A DNA stretch of 11,953 bases from Lachnoclostridium sp. UBA7482 (GCA_002479645.1 DLOO01000024.1:4057-16009), one strand, 5' to 3'. Counted from the first letter of the stretch, positions 1-6,021 are shown. Translations and numbers: made by a program. The notes: generated by a model not told the origin, from the letters alone.

Positions 1-53
1 GGGGAAAATAAGATAATTAAGCTATAGATATAGATGGAAAAACTCAGTGACTC

Positions 54-65
54 TTCAAATTTGAA
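54..65. promoter_or_regulatory. 12-bp perfect palindrome, possible operator of the polymerase operon
   Basis: TTCAAATTTGAA is a perfect inverted repeat with no spacer, lying directly upstream of the proposed -35 box of the polymerase/YolD operon. Its position suits a repressor or activator site. It does not match the Bacillus LexA box (CGAAC-N4-GTTCG), and no GAAC-N4-GTTC pattern occurs in bases 1-134. AT-rich palindromes of this length also arise by chance, so the role is inference only. Confidence 0.3.
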
Positions 66-67
66 TG

Positions 68-96
68 TTAAGATTTGCTGCAGAAATGCTTATATT
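68..96 (+). promoter_or_regulatory. Candidate sigma-A promoter of the polymerase/YolD operon
   Basis: TTAAGA (68-73) and TATATT (91-96) are separated by 17 bp and match the -35 and -10 consensus at 4/6 and 5/6 positions. The predicted start of transcription, near 103, leaves a leader of about 30 nt ending in a strong AGAAAGGAGG ribosome site (115-124). A second -10-like TATAGT lies at 109-114 without a good -35. The assignment rests on consensus matching alone. Confidence 0.4.
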
Positions 97-134
97 ATAT
101 GGGCTTGCTATAGTAGAAAGGAGGATGGCCGACG

Positions 135-1715
135 ATGGATATGAACACACCCGACACTCCTTGTCCTCCCTCCCCCTACTCCGATACCGGCTCGAACCGC
201 CGCACTTACATTGCTATCGATCTGAAGTCTTACTATGCTTCGGTGGAGTGTGTGGCGCGTGGGCTTAACCCGCTCAAGACGAATCTTGTGGTAGCAGACC
301 CATCGCGTACGGAGAAGACGATTTGCCTTGCGGTGACGCCTTCGCTGAAGGCATTTGGGATTCCGGGGCGTGCCCGATTGTTTGAGGTCGTGCAAAAATT
401 GAAGGAGGTCAATGCCCTGAGGCGCATTCACGCCCCGGGTGGCGAATTTACAGGCGAGTCCTGTGATGCGACGGAGCTTGCTGTGTCGCCGCATTTAGCG
501 GTCTCATATATTGTGGCACCGCCCCGGATGGCTTATTATATGCAGTGCAGCACGCAAGTTTACCGGATTTATCTCAAATATGTGTCGCATGAGGATATTC
601 TTGTGTACTCTATCGATGAGGTTTTCATCGATGTGACGCATTATTTGCAGACCTACGGTCTGACTCCGCGTGAGCTGGCTGCGAAGATGATAAAAGATGT
701 CTACGACACTTGCGGCATCACGGCGACGGCGGGCATAGGTACCAACATGTTCCTCTGTAAAGTCGCGATGGATGTGATGGCGAAGCGTGTGCAGGCGGAC
801 GAAAATGGTGTGCGCATTGCGGAACTTGATGAGCGCAGGTTTCGAGAGGAGATTTGGAATCACCGACCGATTACCGACATTTGGCGGGTGGGGCGCGGTT
901 ATGCCAAGTGTCTGGCTGAGTACGGCATGTTCACCATGGGGGATATTGCGCGCTGTTCGGCAGGCGGGGAAAATGATTTCTATAACGAGGAGCTTCTTTA
1001 CCGCATCTTCGGGGTAAATGCGGAGCTGCTGATTGACCATGCCTGGGGGTACGAGCCCTGTACGATTGCGGAGGCGAAGACCTACAAGCCGAAGAATTCG
1101 AGTATCAGTTCCGGGCAGGTTCTGCAGCATCCGTATGACTGCGAGAAGACGCGTCTTGTGGTGCGGGAGATGACCGATCTGCTTGTTCTGGATCTTGTGG
1201 AGCAGGGGCTTGCGACGAGTCAGATTGTACTCACCATCGGGTACGATATTGATAATCTGACGAATCCGGAGATTAAGAGCAAATACAGGGGCGAGGTCAC
1301 CATCGACGGTTACGGGCGGCGGGTGCCGAAGCATGCGCACGGCACGGAGAATTTGCCCGGGCCGACTTCTTCGACGAAGGAGATTATGGCGGCGGTCGAA
1401 CGACTGTATGATCGCATCATCAATCCGGATTTGCTCACGCGAAGAATCACCGTAGTGGCAGCTAAGATTGAACAGGAGACAGAAGTAGAATGCGATGAAT
1501 CCTGGGGACAGCTTGATTTGTTCACGGATTACGGCGCATTGGAACGCGAGAAGGAGGCAGCGAAGGAAGAGCGTGCGAAGGAGAAGAAGGTGCAGCAGGC
1601 GCTGCTGGATATCAAGAAGAAATTCGGCAAAAATGCGGTTCTTCGCGGGATGAATTTGAAAGAGGGAGCTACTGCCAAGGAGCGTAATTCGCAGGTTGGC
1701 GGGCATAAGGCTTAG
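135..1715 (+). CDS. Y-family (UmuC/DinB/UvrX-type) translesion DNA polymerase
   Basis: Error-prone polymerase predicted to copy past damaged bases. Seen in the sequence: the palm motif AIDLKSYYASVE with metal-binding Asp29 and probable steric-gate Tyr34 (aligned with Tyr11 of UmuC and Phe13 of DinB), then YSIDEVFID with Asp161/Glu162, completing the two-metal active site. A helix-hairpin-helix-like thumb and a little-finger domain follow. QLDLF at 459-463 fits the beta-clamp binding motif QLxLF. The tail is a charged Lys/Glu helix and a GMNL-containing end seen in Firmicutes members that pair with YolD. At 526 aa it is longer than DinB and includes about 22 extra N-terminal residues. The AUG at 135 is chosen because AGAAAGGAGG sits 10 nt upstream; AUG 141 is the alternative. 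The yolD-like gene begins 12 nt after the stop, so the two are cotranscribed. UvrX, YqjW and prophage relatives are the nearest named proteins I recognise; I do not assign one symbol. Confidence 0.95.
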   Translation: MDMNTPDTPCPPSPYSDTGSNRRTYIAIDLKSYYASVECVARGLNPLKTNLVVADPSRTEKTICLAVTPSLKAFGIPGRARLFEVVQKLKEVNALRRIHAPGGEFTGESCDATELAVSPHLAVSYIVAPPRMAYYMQCSTQVYRIYLKYVSHEDILVYSIDEVFIDVTHYLQTYGLTPRELAAKMIKDVYDTCGITATAGIGTNMFLCKVAMDVMAKRVQADENGVRIAELDERRFREEIWNHRPITDIWRVGRGYAKCLAEYGMFTMGDIARCSAGGENDFYNEELLYRIFGVNAELLIDHAWGYEPCTIAEAKTYKPKNSSISSGQVLQHPYDCEKTRLVVREMTDLLVLDLVEQGLATSQIVLTIGYDIDNLTNPEIKSKYRGEVTIDGYGRRVPKHAHGTENLPGPTSSTKEIMAAVERLYDRIINPDLLTRRITVVAAKIEQETEVECDESWGQLDLFTDYGALEREKEAAKEERAKEKKVQQALLDIKKKFGKNAVLRGMNLKEGATAKERNSQVGGHKA

Positions 1716-1727
1716 AAAGGGGACGAG

Positions 1728-2162
1728 ATGCAGCAGGACAAGGGAACATGCAAAGCCGCTAACCATCCTTATGCGGACATTCTTGATATGCCGCGTCCGG
1801 TTTCAAAGAAGCATACGCCGATGGATCGGCTGACGCGGGCGGCTCAGTTCGCACCTTTCGCGGCGCTCACGGGTTACGACGGCGAGGTGGAAGAGGCGGC
1901 TCGTCTGACCGATGCGAAACCGGAGCTTGAGGAGAATGAGAAGCAGCTTCTGGATCAGACGATGCAGCAGCTTTTGCAGAAGGAAGCGGAGCATACAAAG
2001 CTTCGGGTGACGTATTTTGTTCCTGACGAAAAGAAGGCGGGCGGCGTATACCGAACGGTTGAGGGCGAGTGGAAGAAACTTGATTCCAGCGGTAGGGCGC
2101 TTGTTCTGATGGATGGACTGCGGATTCCGCTGGATGATATTCTCTCTATCAGCGAAATCTGA
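1728..2162 (+). CDS. YolD-like family protein, partner of the Y-family polymerase
   Basis: A 144-residue soluble protein carrying the YolD-family signature RAAQFAPFAALTGYD at residues 37-51, followed by a long charged helix (about 55-90) and a small beta-rich C-terminal domain ending in the IPLDDILSI stretch. The family's biochemical role is unsettled; it has been predicted to be functionally equivalent to UmuD, the accessory subunit of E. coli polymerase V. The context supports that idea: it directly follows the polymerase, with 12 nt between them holding an AAAGGGGA ribosome site about 5 nt before the AUG. No protease motif resembling UmuD self-cleavage is visible. The first 21 residues are poorly conserved and may be flexible. 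Cotranscription with the polymerase is inferred from the spacing. Confidence 0.9.
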   Translation: MQQDKGTCKAANHPYADILDMPRPVSKKHTPMDRLTRAAQFAPFAALTGYDGEVEEAARLTDAKPELEENEKQLLDQTMQQLLQKEAEHTKLRVTYFVPDEKKAGGVYRTVEGEWKKLDSSGRALVLMDGLRIPLDDILSISEI

Positions 2163-2179
2163 CGCTTACAGCAAAGAAC

Positions 2180-2259
2180 AAAAAAGCCGGAAGCAATAGT
2201 GGTAGGCATTCCTTCACCAAATTGTTCGGTAATGAGGATACCTGTCACAGCCTCCGGCT
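2180..2259 (-). terminator. Branched intrinsic terminator of the LysE-family gene
   Basis: On the minus strand AGCCGGA (2259-2253) pairs with TCCGGCT (2191-2185) and is followed at once by a run of T (2185-2180), the pattern of a rho-independent terminator. The stem is closed 15 nt beyond the LysE-family stop codon. Unusually, the arms are 61 nt apart, and the interior can form two small hairpins, GGTA/TACC (2228-2231 with 2239-2242) and TGGT/ACCA (2200-2203 with 2216-2219). Their loops contain complementary AGGA (2235-2238) and TCCT (2210-2213). On the plus strand the stem follows the YolD stop but lacks a T-run, so it is a weaker terminator there. Confidence 0.65.
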
Positions 2260-2274
2260 CACAGTTACTAATGA

Positions 2275-2910
2275 TTATTTTAAGGGCAGGAACGATAACA
2301 GAACCTTGCCCCAGATAAATAAGGCGAACAGAATCAGGATGATACCGAAGATGCGGTTTACCTTATTGCGGTGCTTCGTCGCTGCATCGCGGAAACGATT
2401 TGCTCCGATGGAGAGAATCAGCCACCAGATGTAAGTTCCCGCCATGACGCCCGCAACCAAAATGGCGCCGTGATAAATCTCCATTTCCGCAGGTACACGG
2501 AACAGGGAAAATGCCGACATAAAAAGCAGAATTACAACAGGATTGGTAAGTCCGATAAAAAACGAGGACAGGAAGGTTTTCCAAAGCGTCAGCTTGACGG
2601 CGGATGTATCCTCAGCCGAATGCTTTTGCAATATCGTTCGTATACCCATGCCAAAGACCAGAACACCGCCGATGATACATATGTAAAAGTTATAATGAGA
2701 AAGGAAGTCGGCGATCAGAGACAGACCGAACACGCTGACCGATGCGTACAGGCAATCGGCTACCGATGAACCCAGACCGGTCAGAAGTCCCGCGCGGACG
2801 CCGTGGTTTAAGGTGCGTTGAATCGTCAGTGCACCGATGGCGCCAACCGGTATTCCAAAGAAGAATCCAATCAGGATTCCCTTGACAATCAGTGTTGCGA
2901 TAAATGTCAC
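2275..2910 (-). CDS. LysE/RhtB-type (LysE superfamily) transporter
   Basis: A very hydrophobic 211-residue protein with about six predicted membrane helices (roughly 5-25, 38-62, 65-90, 112-134, 145-170, 186-208). It has the family hallmarks: a GIPVG turn in the first helix (19-23), a Gly-rich second helix ending near Asp52, and an Asn-Pro pair (123-124) opening the fourth. LysE/RhtB proteins export amino acids such as lysine, threonine or homoserine, or related small molecules; the substrate cannot be read from the sequence. The start is GUG at 2910, supported by a consensus AAAGGAGG (2926-2919) 8 nt upstream; there is no AUG at this position. It is transcribed against the polymerase/YolD operon and has its own promoter, so it looks like a single-gene unit. 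Confidence 0.88.
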   Translation of the reverse strand: MTFIATLIVKGILIGFFFGIPVGAIGALTIQRTLNHGVRAGLLTGLGSSVADCLYASVSVFGLSLIADFLSHYNFYICIIGGVLVFGMGIRTILQKHSAEDTSAVKLTLWKTFLSSFFIGLTNPVVILLFMSAFSLFRVPAEMEIYHGAILVAGVMAGTYIWWLILSIGANRFRDAATKHRNKVNRIFGIILILFALFIWGKVLLSFLPLK

Positions 2911-2978
2911 TCGAGGCTCCTCCTTTCCTTATAGCTCTTGAATCCAATCATCATATTTCATAAAATCATATACATTCA

Positions 2979-3006
2979 ATTTTAAGCATAATTACGCAAA
3001 TGTCAA
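2979..3006 (-). promoter_or_regulatory. Sigma-A promoter of the LysE-family gene
   Basis: Read on the minus strand, TTGACA (3006-3001, a perfect -35) is followed after 16 bp by TAAAAT (2984-2979, 5/6 to the -10 consensus). Transcription would begin near 2972 and give a leader of about 60 nt before the GUG start at 2910. The surrounding 2940-3000 stretch is AT-rich. I see no clear terminator between the end of the acetyltransferase gene and this promoter, so some read-through from upstream is also possible. Confidence 0.65.
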
Positions 3007-3038
3007 TGTTAAATGCCGAAAAGCCTGAGATGCTGCGG

Positions 3039-3572
3039 TTATGAAATATTAAGCAGTTCCTTTTCCATGACAACAAATCCCTCTTCCTCCGGGCGCAGGT
3101 AGGATGCATAGTCTGCAAAATCGGCAAATTCCCGGGCGAGGCAGATTTTTCCATCCCGATAAACCTTATGACAGATGGGACGGTACCCGTTATGAATGTA
3201 GAATTTTTCGACAAATCCGCCGGCCGAGCCAAGGGAAACCTTATGGAAGCCATAGGCATTGGCAGCTTTTTCAAATTGTGCAAGTAGCTTGGAACCGTAT
3301 CCGTTTCGCCACAGCTGCGATTCCACGGCAATGCCGTCGAGGACAAATTCACCCGGACGTTTTGATGCCCTTCCAAATGCGCAGCCGCGCAGCACGCCGT
3401 CCCTTAGCAGCATGAGAGTCGCATTAGGGAAATACTTTCGATTCGTAAGTACTTCTTCCCATGCATTGCCGGGAAGGTACTCCCTTACCATGCGGCAAAA
3501 ATCGTCTGCGTAAGCTTCGGACAACGGCATTATAAGAAACGAAGTCGATGTACTTTTGCGCATATCCATCAT
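3039..3572 (-). CDS. GNAT-family N-acetyltransferase
   Basis: A predicted acyltransferase using acetyl-CoA; the acceptor is unknown. The 177-residue protein shows the GNAT fold: motif A with LDGIAVESQLWRNGYGSKLL, where RNGYG (89-93) fits the Q/RxxGxG/A pyrophosphate-binding loop, and motif B with FYIHNGYRP (124-132). Its length is normal for a single-domain GNAT. The open frame runs far upstream to 4040, but that part is antisense to spoIIID and carries no family similarity. I place the start at the AUG at 3572 (or the adjacent AUG at 3569) because AAAGGA (3583-3578) lies 5 or 8 nt before them. It is divergent from spoIIID with about 200 bp between the starts. Nothing in the sequence ties it to sporulation. 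Confidence 0.87.
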   Translation of the reverse strand: MMDMRKSTSTSFLIMPLSEAYADDFCRMVREYLPGNAWEEVLTNRKYFPNATLMLLRDGVLRGCAFGRASKRPGEFVLDGIAVESQLWRNGYGSKLLAQFEKAANAYGFHKVSLGSAGGFVEKFYIHNGYRPICHKVYRDGKICLAREFADFADYASYLRPEEEGFVVMEKELLNIS

Positions 3573-3620
3573 ATCAATCCTTTCGGCAGAATATTCTTCG
3601 GAAAACGGAATTTCGTATAC

Positions 3621-3649
3621 AGTATAGCACGACTCCCCGGCAGAGTAAA
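3621..3649 (-). promoter_or_regulatory. Candidate sigma-A promoter of the acetyltransferase gene
   Basis: On the minus strand TTTACT (3649-3644, 4/6 to the -35) is followed after 17 bp by TATACT (3626-3621, 5/6 to the -10). The predicted start near 3614 gives a leader of about 40 nt ending in the AAAGGA ribosome site. This supports the short reading of the acetyltransferase gene rather than the long frame extending to 4040. Confidence 0.5.
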
Positions 3650-3721
3650 GTTTTTTGCCTGAAATTGGAGGATGGGATTGAGATACCGAAACAGGGTACT
3701 CCCCGAGCGCTGAAAAAGGGA

Positions 3722-3750
3722 ACATATCGGATGTCATGCCTGCATACACT
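3722..3750 (+). promoter_or_regulatory. Sigma-E-type promoter of spoIIID
   Basis: ACATATC (3722-3728) and CATACACT (3743-3750) are 14 bp apart. The B. subtilis sigma-E consensus is GHATATT, 14 bp, CATACAHT: the -10 element matches fully and the -35 matches at five of seven positions. Sigma-E control of spoIIID is known in B. subtilis. Transcription would begin near 3757, only about 20 nt before the AUG at 3777. The element match is seen; use by sigma-E is inferred from the conserved role of the gene. Confidence 0.7.
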
Positions 3751-3776
3751 GTACAAAGCTTATTCTTTGGTGGAGC

Positions 3777-4046
3777 ATGGGGAATTTCAGTGTTTACAAA
3801 AACAGGCAGATAGAGGAACGCGTGGTGGAGATTGCGCATTATATTATCAACAACAAAGCCACGGTGCGAAGCGCCGCAAAGCAGTTCGGACTTAGCAAAT
3901 CGACGATTCATAAGGATGTTTCGGAGCGAATCCTGCATATCAATCCAAGCCTTGCGGAGCAGGTACGAAAGGTACTGGATGTGAACAAATCCGAGCGTCA
4001 CATTCGCGGCGGCATGGCGACGCGGGAGAAGTACCTGCACCAGTAA
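3777..4046 (+). CDS. spoIIID: SpoIIID, mother-cell sporulation transcription regulator
   Basis: A small DNA-binding protein that in Bacillus and Clostridium switches mother-cell gene expression between the sigma-E and sigma-K stages. All 89 residues align readily with B. subtilis SpoIIID: an IEER helix (12-15), a helix-turn-helix of ATVRSAAKQFGLSKSTIHKD (28-47), then ERxxxINPSLAxxV, and the basic C-terminal segment KSERHIRGG with ATREKY (71-86), a region that in the family also contacts DNA. It lacks the acidic tail of the Bacillus protein. The AUG at 3777 follows a promoter start near 3757, but the only SD-like bases (GGTGGAG, 3769-3775) sit 1 nt before it, which is too close for normal pairing. 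The first 10 residues also exceed the usual family N-terminus. No other AUG, GUG or UUG in frame is better placed, so I keep this start with mild doubt. Confidence 0.94.
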   Translation: MGNFSVYKNRQIEERVVEIAHYIINNKATVRSAAKQFGLSKSTIHKDVSERILHINPSLAEQVRKVLDVNKSERHIRGGMATREKYLHQ

Positions 4047-4092
4047 TTTCGGCAGAGGAATGTGTTTTTCTCGTGAAAAATGAAATCACAGG

Positions 4093-4121
4093 TTGCATAA
4101 ACGATACGGGACGGGTATAAT
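4093..4121 (+). promoter_or_regulatory. Candidate sigma-A promoter of the zinc-ribbon membrane protein gene
   Basis: A perfect -10, TATAAT (4116-4121), lies 17 bp after TTGCAT (4093-4098), a half-matched -35. Transcription would start near 4128. The leader up to 4185 contains an inverted repeat (4132-4139 with 4148-4155, including two G-U pairs) that could fold as a small hairpin upstream of the ribosome site. It has no T-run, so it is not an obvious terminator. Confidence 0.6.
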
Positions 4122-4185
4122 TTCAATTAGTCGGAACGCTTTTTGGCGCGTTTTGTGATTGATACTATGTGAAATGAGGAATACC

Positions 4186-4695
4186 ATGGATACCTGTAAG
4201 ATATGTGGAAGAAAAAATCCCCTGGAGGATGCGAATTTCTGTTATTACTGCGGCGCTTCCTTTCGGGAAGGAGACGTCGGGGATGCGATCAATTATCATA
4301 TGCCGAGGCAACTGAACACGGCGCCGATTTTGCACGGTTCGGCTGCGGTCGATCCGGAGGATGTGACGGAATGGAACAGGGGCAGCGTTACGCGTGCAGC
4401 CACCGATGAGGAGCAGGAGCTTCTGCATGGCAGAGCCTTTGGCAAATGGAAATGGTTTGGGACATTTTTGCTTCTTCTGTTCCCGGTTGGATGGATTGCC
4501 TTTTTTGTGATTATGTGCATCAGTGCATTCGGAAGCTCGGCGACGGCAGAGCGCAAGGAGATGGCAAGAGGTTTTCTGATGTTTGCGGTTGTCATGGGGA
4601 TTATCCTTGTCATCGGCATGATTGAGCTGGCGAACAATCCCGAATTTATGGATCAGTACATGCAGCAGCTGCAGTCCATGACAGGCGGTCAGTAA
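4186..4695 (+). CDS. Zinc-ribbon protein with two C-terminal membrane helices, unknown function
   Basis: I do not recognise a named family beyond the domain level. The 169-residue protein opens with a zinc-ribbon made of two CxxC knuckles (Cys4/Cys7 and Cys19/Cys22; CKICG and CYYCG). An acidic, probably flexible linker follows (about 24-90), then two hydrophobic helices (about 92-115 and 130-149) joined by a short basic loop, and a polar Gln-rich tail. This layout, a cytoplasmic zinc-ribbon tethered to the membrane, is common in Clostridia and usually unannotated. The AUG at 4186 is chosen over AUGs at 4159 and 4174 because TGAGGA (4175-4180) lies 5 nt upstream. It has its own promoter and lies between spoIIID and an M23 peptidase, but a direct sporulation role is not shown. 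Confidence 0.82.
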   Translation: MDTCKICGRKNPLEDANFCYYCGASFREGDVGDAINYHMPRQLNTAPILHGSAAVDPEDVTEWNRGSVTRAATDEEQELLHGRAFGKWKWFGTFLLLLFPVGWIAFFVIMCISAFGSSATAERKEMARGFLMFAVVMGIILVIGMIELANNPEFMDQYMQQLQSMTGGQ

Positions 4696-4700
4696 AAATT

Positions 4701-4733
4701 CTCCCGGAGAGCTTTGGGGAGTTTCTCGGGGAG
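4701..4733. repeat. Imperfect hairpin with a competing pairing, between zinc-ribbon and M23 genes
   Basis: CTCCCGGAGA (4701-4710) pairs with TCTCGGGGAG (4724-4733) at nine of ten positions. The word GGGGAG occurs twice (4716-4721 and 4728-4733), so CTCCC at 4701-4705 can pair with either copy, giving two mutually exclusive hairpins. On the plus strand no T-run follows. On the minus strand the stem is followed by AATTTTTAC, so it resembles a terminator for antisense transcription. Confidence 0.5.
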
Positions 4734-4734
4734 C

Positions 4735-4763
4735 GAATAAAGCAGGCGGTTAGTGCATACACA
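4735..4763 (+). promoter_or_regulatory. Possible sigma-E-type promoter of the M23 peptidase gene
   Basis: GAATAAA (4735-4741) and CATACACA (4756-4763) are separated by 14 bp, the spacing of sigma-E promoters. The -10 element matches CATACAHT at seven of eight positions and the -35 matches GHATATT at five of seven. The predicted start near 4770 would leave a leader of about 29 nt before the UUG at 4799. The element lies inside the terminator of the preceding gene. It is the only promoter-like sequence I see in front of the peptidase gene, and the call is tentative. Confidence 0.4.
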
Positions 4764-4780
4764 TAATCAGCCTGTTTTTT
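4739..4780 (+). terminator. Intrinsic terminator after the zinc-ribbon gene
   Basis: CAGGC (4743-4747) pairs with GCCTG (4770-4774); inside, GGTTA (4748-4752) pairs with TAATC (4764-4768) around one bulged A. A run of six T (4775-4780) follows at once. The A-rich bases at 4739-4741 can extend pairing into the T-run. This is a good rho-independent terminator, 44 nt beyond the zinc-ribbon stop codon, and it ends only 4 nt before the GGAG ribosome site of the next gene. Confidence 0.75.
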
Positions 4781-4798
4781 CTTTGGAGATGACCGGGA

Positions 4799-5968
4799 TT
4801 GGGAAAAGGTGGATGGATTCGACGGAGCCGGGAAAATCTTTTTCTGGCTTTCTTTTGTGTAATTGTACTGGTAAGCGTGTGGCGCGTGGAGAATTTTGTA
4901 TGGACAAGAGCGGGACTCCGCTCGCCTGCCGCACAACATGAGGCAACCGGAGAAACGGTGCACATAGGAGTGGATTCCGATAAGGAAACCGTGTCGGGTT
5001 CGGCAGATGACAGCGAGAAAAAGAAATTTATTACGTATGTTGATTTTACCGTGCCGCTGTGGGCGCTCGAGCTTGCTTACCAATATGACATTTCTTCTTA
5101 TGGGGAAAATACTCATTTTTCATGGGTGGAAATCCTTGCCTACGTATCGGCAAACACGGGCGGCAGCTACAAAAATGGAACGAAAGTTCGCAACCTGATG
5201 AAGGAAGCCTGTACAAGGATGCAGGAGCCTGAGGGAAAGTATCGGGAAAAGTGGATTGCCGATTTCAAGTATTATTCCTATTATGAGCAGGTGTATGACA
5301 GCATTCTGGGGGACTGGCTCGGAGAGTATGAGTATGAGGAGGTTGTCGAAGGGAACCCGGTGTGGAAGCAGAAATACGGTCTGATTGCCTACTCGCCGAT
5401 TGCACGGTATTTTCCTTACAACGGGTATGACGATTTCGGTGCGTCGCGTTCGTATGGGTTTCGCAGAAGGCATCTGGGGCACGACATGATGGGGCAGACC
5501 GGCACGCCGATTACAGCTGTAGAATCAGGGACTGTCGAGGCTTTGGGTTGGAATCAGTATGGCGGCTGGCGAATCGGAATCCGCACCTTTGACAAGCAGC
5601 GGTATTATTACTATGCGCACCTGCGGCAGAACTGGCCTTATGTGAAATCGCTTAAGGTCGGCGATACGGTGACCGCCGGAGACGTCATCGGGTACATGGG
5701 GCGAACCGGTTACAGTACGAAGGAAAATACAAACAACATCGAAGTGACGCATCTGCATTTTGGATTGCAGCTGATCTACGACGAATCCCAGAAGGAAAGC
5801 GACAACGAAATCTGGATTGACTGCTATGCGCTGACGGAATTTCTGGCAAAACATCGTCAGGAGGTAGGGAAGGACCCGGAGACGAAAGAATGGAAGCGTA
5901 CAACGCAGATTCGGCTGCCCGGGCATGGAGACCGGACGGCGGAGGTTCCCCCGGAGGGAAATCAGTAA
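4799..5968 (+). CDS. Membrane-anchored M23 (LytM/SpoIIQ-type) metallopeptidase
   Basis: Predicted zinc endopeptidase acting on peptidoglycan cross-bridges outside the membrane. The N-terminus is basic (RRSR) followed by a hydrophobic helix at about 14-31, a signal anchor without a clear cleavage site. A 190-residue region of unknown fold, rich in Tyr and Trp, leads to a C-terminal M23 domain. All four key residues of LytM have counterparts: His225 and Asp229 in HLGHD, His274 in YAHL, and His318/His320 in HLHFG, so it should be active. The start is UUG at 4799: GGAG (4785-4788) is 10 nt upstream and a stop closes this frame at 4790-4792. The AUG at 4789 belongs to another frame. Proximity to spoIIID recalls the spoIIQ/spoIIID neighbourhood of other Firmicutes, but at 389 aa it is longer than Bacillus SpoIIQ, so I do not assign that name. 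Confidence 0.87.
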   Translation: MGKGGWIRRSRENLFLAFFCVIVLVSVWRVENFVWTRAGLRSPAAQHEATGETVHIGVDSDKETVSGSADDSEKKKFITYVDFTVPLWALELAYQYDISSYGENTHFSWVEILAYVSANTGGSYKNGTKVRNLMKEACTRMQEPEGKYREKWIADFKYYSYYEQVYDSILGDWLGEYEYEEVVEGNPVWKQKYGLIAYSPIARYFPYNGYDDFGASRSYGFRRRHLGHDMMGQTGTPITAVESGTVEALGWNQYGGWRIGIRTFDKQRYYYYAHLRQNWPYVKSLKVGDTVTAGDVIGYMGRTGYSTKENTNNIEVTHLHFGLQLIYDESQKESDNEIWIDCYALTEFLAKHRQEVGKDPETKEWKRTTQIRLPGHGDRTAEVPPEGNQ

Positions 5969-5976
5969 GGACGCTC

Positions 5977-6021
5977 GGATATAAAAGGGAGATTCGTACA
6001 ATTTCTCAACGGTTTATATCC
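5977..6021. repeat. 9-bp perfect inverted repeat abutting the mannosidase-operon promoter
   Basis: GGATATAAA (5977-5985) is repeated inverted as TTTATATCC (6013-6021) with 27 bp between. The right arm ends one base before the -35 box TTGACT. Within the spacer GAGA (5989-5992) and TCTC (6004-6007) can also pair. The arms could be half-sites for a regulator looping or dimerising over the promoter, or a weak hairpin ending the M23 transcript (no T-run follows). No regulator gene is present in the operon. Confidence 0.45.

Noticed and set aside
504..1766. Long minus-strand open frame across the polymerase gene (420 codons)
   Set aside because: The translation is low-complexity and unlike any family I know; the opposite strand holds a polymerase with intact motifs. 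It is a codon-bias shadow.
3573..4040. Upstream extension of the acetyltransferase frame on the minus strand
   Set aside because: It is antisense to spoIIID and shows no GNAT similarity; a good ribosome site and promoter support the start at 3572.
4065..4080. TTTTTC/GAAAAA hairpin after spoIIID as its terminator
   Set aside because: The stem is six AT-rich pairs and no T-run follows, so it is too weak to call.
4132..4155. Inverted repeat in the zinc-ribbon leader as a riboswitch or terminator
   Set aside because: It is short, needs two G-U pairs and lacks a T-run or any known aptamer signature.
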